A DNA stretch of 64,000 nt from Fomes fomentarius. Lineage: Eukaryota > Basidiomycota > Agaricomycetes > Polyporales > Polyporaceae. Numbering within the stretch: the first letter of the stretch is position 1; each line of letters starts with the position of its first letter. The position numbers and the translations under genes are program-made. The stretch lies in NCBI GenBank assembly GCA_022606135.1, contig JABYQN010000008.1, forward strand, positions 1,178,001-1,242,000. The letters run 5' to 3'. The notes beneath the pieces were generated by a model, which was not told where the DNA came from, searched no databases, and was given only the letters and a program-made list of their open reading frames with translations. Positions 62,420-64,000 of the stretch are shown here, piece by piece.

Positions 62420-62520
62420 GGCCCAATGGTCTAGTAGTATGATACGCGCTTCGGGTCTTGATAGCCCCCTTTTCTAGGGATGATTGCGCGGGGTCCCGGG
62501 TTCAATTCCCGGTTGGGCCC
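62420..62520 (+). tRNA. tRNA-Pro (CGG) with 29 nt intron
   Basis: The acceptor stem GGCCCAA pairs with TTGGGCC (62513-62519). The T arm is CCGGG/TTCAATT/CCCGG. The anticodon stem CGCGC (62445-62449) pairs with GCGCG (62486-62490). The anticodon is CGG at 62452-62454. An intron of 29 nt (62456-62484) sits after position 37, the canonical site. No CCA is encoded, as expected in eukaryotes. Confidence 0.93.
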
Positions 62521-62525
62521 TTTTT
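62521..62525 (+). terminator. RNA polymerase III T-run terminator
   Basis: TTTTT follows the tRNA-Pro 3' end directly. Confidence 0.85.
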
Positions 62526-62891
62526 GCATGAGCGCGACGTACGTCGTACGCCGATGAACTCCTTGATTGACGCGTCGGCGAGCAGATATTGTATCGACAA
62601 GACACTGAGGAGGTATTGCTGAATGAGGTGAATCTTTCTAGGAATGCGTAGTCAGCGCGACGATGTGCAATGGTCGAATGACAGAAGGAGTCGCGTGTCG
62701 TCATTGTTGTGCGCTCGATGTCAAGGACGCGCGCGGTCAACGCGGTCGCGACGGGAGGAAGAGCTCGGCAAGGCATTCACGACACCGCGCAGGGCGCTCG
62801 GGACGGATCATGGACGTATTCACTCCATCAAGTACCCAGTCCGGACGAGACGACGTCGGTGTCGGTTGGTGTCGGTTGAACTTCTACCACC
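62526..62891. promoter_or_regulatory. Promoter region of the ALDH7 gene
   Basis: Lies between the tRNA terminator and the ALDH start codon. A GACGTCGGTGTCGG-type repeat occurs at about 62850-62875 (GTCGGTGTCGGTTGGTGTCGG). No TATA box is evident. Confidence 0.45.
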
Positions 62892-64000
62892 ATGATCTCC
62901 AGGCGGGCACTCTCCTCTCTGCGACGAGCCCCACTTGCTCGGGGTCTCTCCTCCCGCGCCTCGACTATTCTCCATGCCTTGGACCTTCGGACGGAGAGCG
63001 AGCTTCCTGGGGTGTACGACGGCGAGTGGGCCGGTTCGGGCGAGATCCTCGAGAGTGTGTGCCCGACGACGGGCGAGGTGCTCGCGAGAGTGAAGTCGGT
63101 GTGTGCATCGAATACGACCCAGAGTCACTCGGGGAATGTGTAGGACTTACCGCGGTCCAGGCTACTCCCGCTGAGCTGCAACGAGCGTTGGAGCGGACGA
63201 GGGAGGCGTACAAAGTCATCAGGCTGGTCCCTGCCCCGAAGCGCGGTGAGATTCTGAGGCAAATACGGGAGGCGCTAGCAGCAAAGGTATGACCTCGCAT
63301 AGGTACCTTCGTGCCGCACACCTGACCCCATTCCAGAGGGATGATTTGGGCGCGTTGATCTCGCTCGAGATGGGCAAGATTCGGACGGAAGGCGAGGGTG
63401 AGGTGCAGGAGTTTGTGGATATCGTCAGTTGCACGCGAGCTCCAAATCATGGTACCTGTACTCACCGAAACCCAGGCCGACTATGGTGTTGGCCTGTCCA
63501 GGATGATGAATGGCCGAGTCGTCGCATCCGAACGACCTGGCCATAGTATCCTTGAACGTGCGTACAACGGGTCCCTGGTTGATAACTCAACTCCTCGCTA
63601 ACGCAAGGTTCTCAGTCCCTAACCCGCTGGGAGTGGTCGCAGTCCTCTCCGCATTCAACTTCCCAGTCGCGGTCTACGGTTGGAACCTCGCCCTCTCCCT
63701 CGCGGCGGGCAACGCGACGCTGTGGAAGCCCGCGCCGAGCACGCCGCTCTGCTCCATAGCGGTGACGAAGATAGTCTCCGGTGTGCTGGAAAAGAATGGT
63801 GTCCCTGGCGCGGTCGCTGGCCTCGTCACCGGTGGCAAGGACGTCGGTGAAGCTGTCGTCCAGAGCTCAGACGTCGACATGGTCTCCTTTACTGGCAGCG
63901 AGGCCGTCGGCCGACAGGTCGGTAAGACCGTGCAGTCGCGTTTCGGTAAGGTCCTCCTCGAGCTCGGCGGGAACAACGGTAGGTCTACATACCACCCTCA
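62892..64000 (+). CDS. Aldehyde dehydrogenase ALDH7/antiquitin type (5' part, runs off window)
   Basis: NAD-dependent aldehyde dehydrogenase of the family that oxidises alpha-aminoadipic semialdehyde. The start at 62892 has a CACCATG context and an Arg/Ser-rich mitochondrial presequence (MISRRALSSLRRAPLARGLS). Spliced reading then gives ELPGVYDGEWAGSGEILESV, the helix TPAELQRALERTREAYKVIR, LISLEMGKIRTEGEGEVQEF, DYGVGLSRMMNG and the antiquitin-typical LSAFNFPVAVYGWNLALSLA. LWKPAPSTPL, VSFTGSEAVGRQVG (cofactor loop) and LLELGGNN follow. The catalytic Cys lies beyond the window. Introns near 63097-63166, 63288-63336, 63424-63470 and 63560-63614 are supported by frame. No break seen in the visible part. 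Confidence 0.88.

Noticed and set aside
62420..62520. Functional link between IRE1 and the adjacent intron-containing tRNA-Pro
   Set aside because: Ire1-dependent mRNA splicing and tRNA splicing share the same ligase in yeast, but adjacency of one tRNA gene is most likely chance.

Overview
The window is nuclear DNA of a filamentous basidiomycete, most likely a wood-decaying Agaricomycete. Three things point there: dense genes split by 50-70 nt GT-AG introns; families typical of that group (a short-type class II manganese peroxidase, a FunK1-type kinase, an aryl-alcohol dehydrogenase-like reductase, many F-box/LRR loci, a cytochrome P450); and a tRNA-Pro(CGG) carrying an intron. No virus, prophage, CRISPR array or bacterial operon is visible.

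Layout. 0-4.5 kb is a decayed zone with a P450 relic, one copy of a dispersed repeat and a frameshifted F-box relic. 4.5-11.6 kb holds two chromatin genes transcribed divergently from a 235 bp shared promoter: a cohesin SA/Scc3 subunit (minus) and an RSC7/Swp82-type remodeller subunit (plus). 11.6-17.5 kb is gene-poor, with a second copy of the dispersed repeat and an intact F-box gene. 17.5-25.5 kb carries, all on plus, an unusual protein kinase, a Ppx1-type exopolyphosphatase and a secreted manganese peroxidase. 26-36 kb carries a DUF1308 protein, an F-box relic, an aldo-keto reductase with a probable frameshift and a FunK1 kinase.

36.4-37.5 kb and 56.5-57.4 kb hold two inverted copies of a ~0.9 kb sequence with a dead ORF of unknown function. 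Between them lie a tandem pair of secreted S41-type peptidases (37.7-45.1 kb), a tandem pair of related low-complexity proteins, one membrane-anchored and one not (47.5-52.5 kb), and the ribosome-biogenesis WD40 protein Jip5 (53.4-55.1 kb). 58-64 kb carries the unfolded-protein-response sensor Ire1, tRNA-Pro, and the 5' part of an antiquitin-type (ALDH7) aldehyde dehydrogenase that runs off the window.

The genes do not form one pathway. Functional links are local: cohesin with RSC7 (chromatin), and the secreted peroxidase and peptidases with Ire1 (secretory load). The least explained items are the 0.9 kb inverted element and the two-gene low-complexity family, whose second member repeats a short TADQL-like motif four times. 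Gene ends come from reading frames, splice signals and family resemblance recalled from knowledge; no database search was run.
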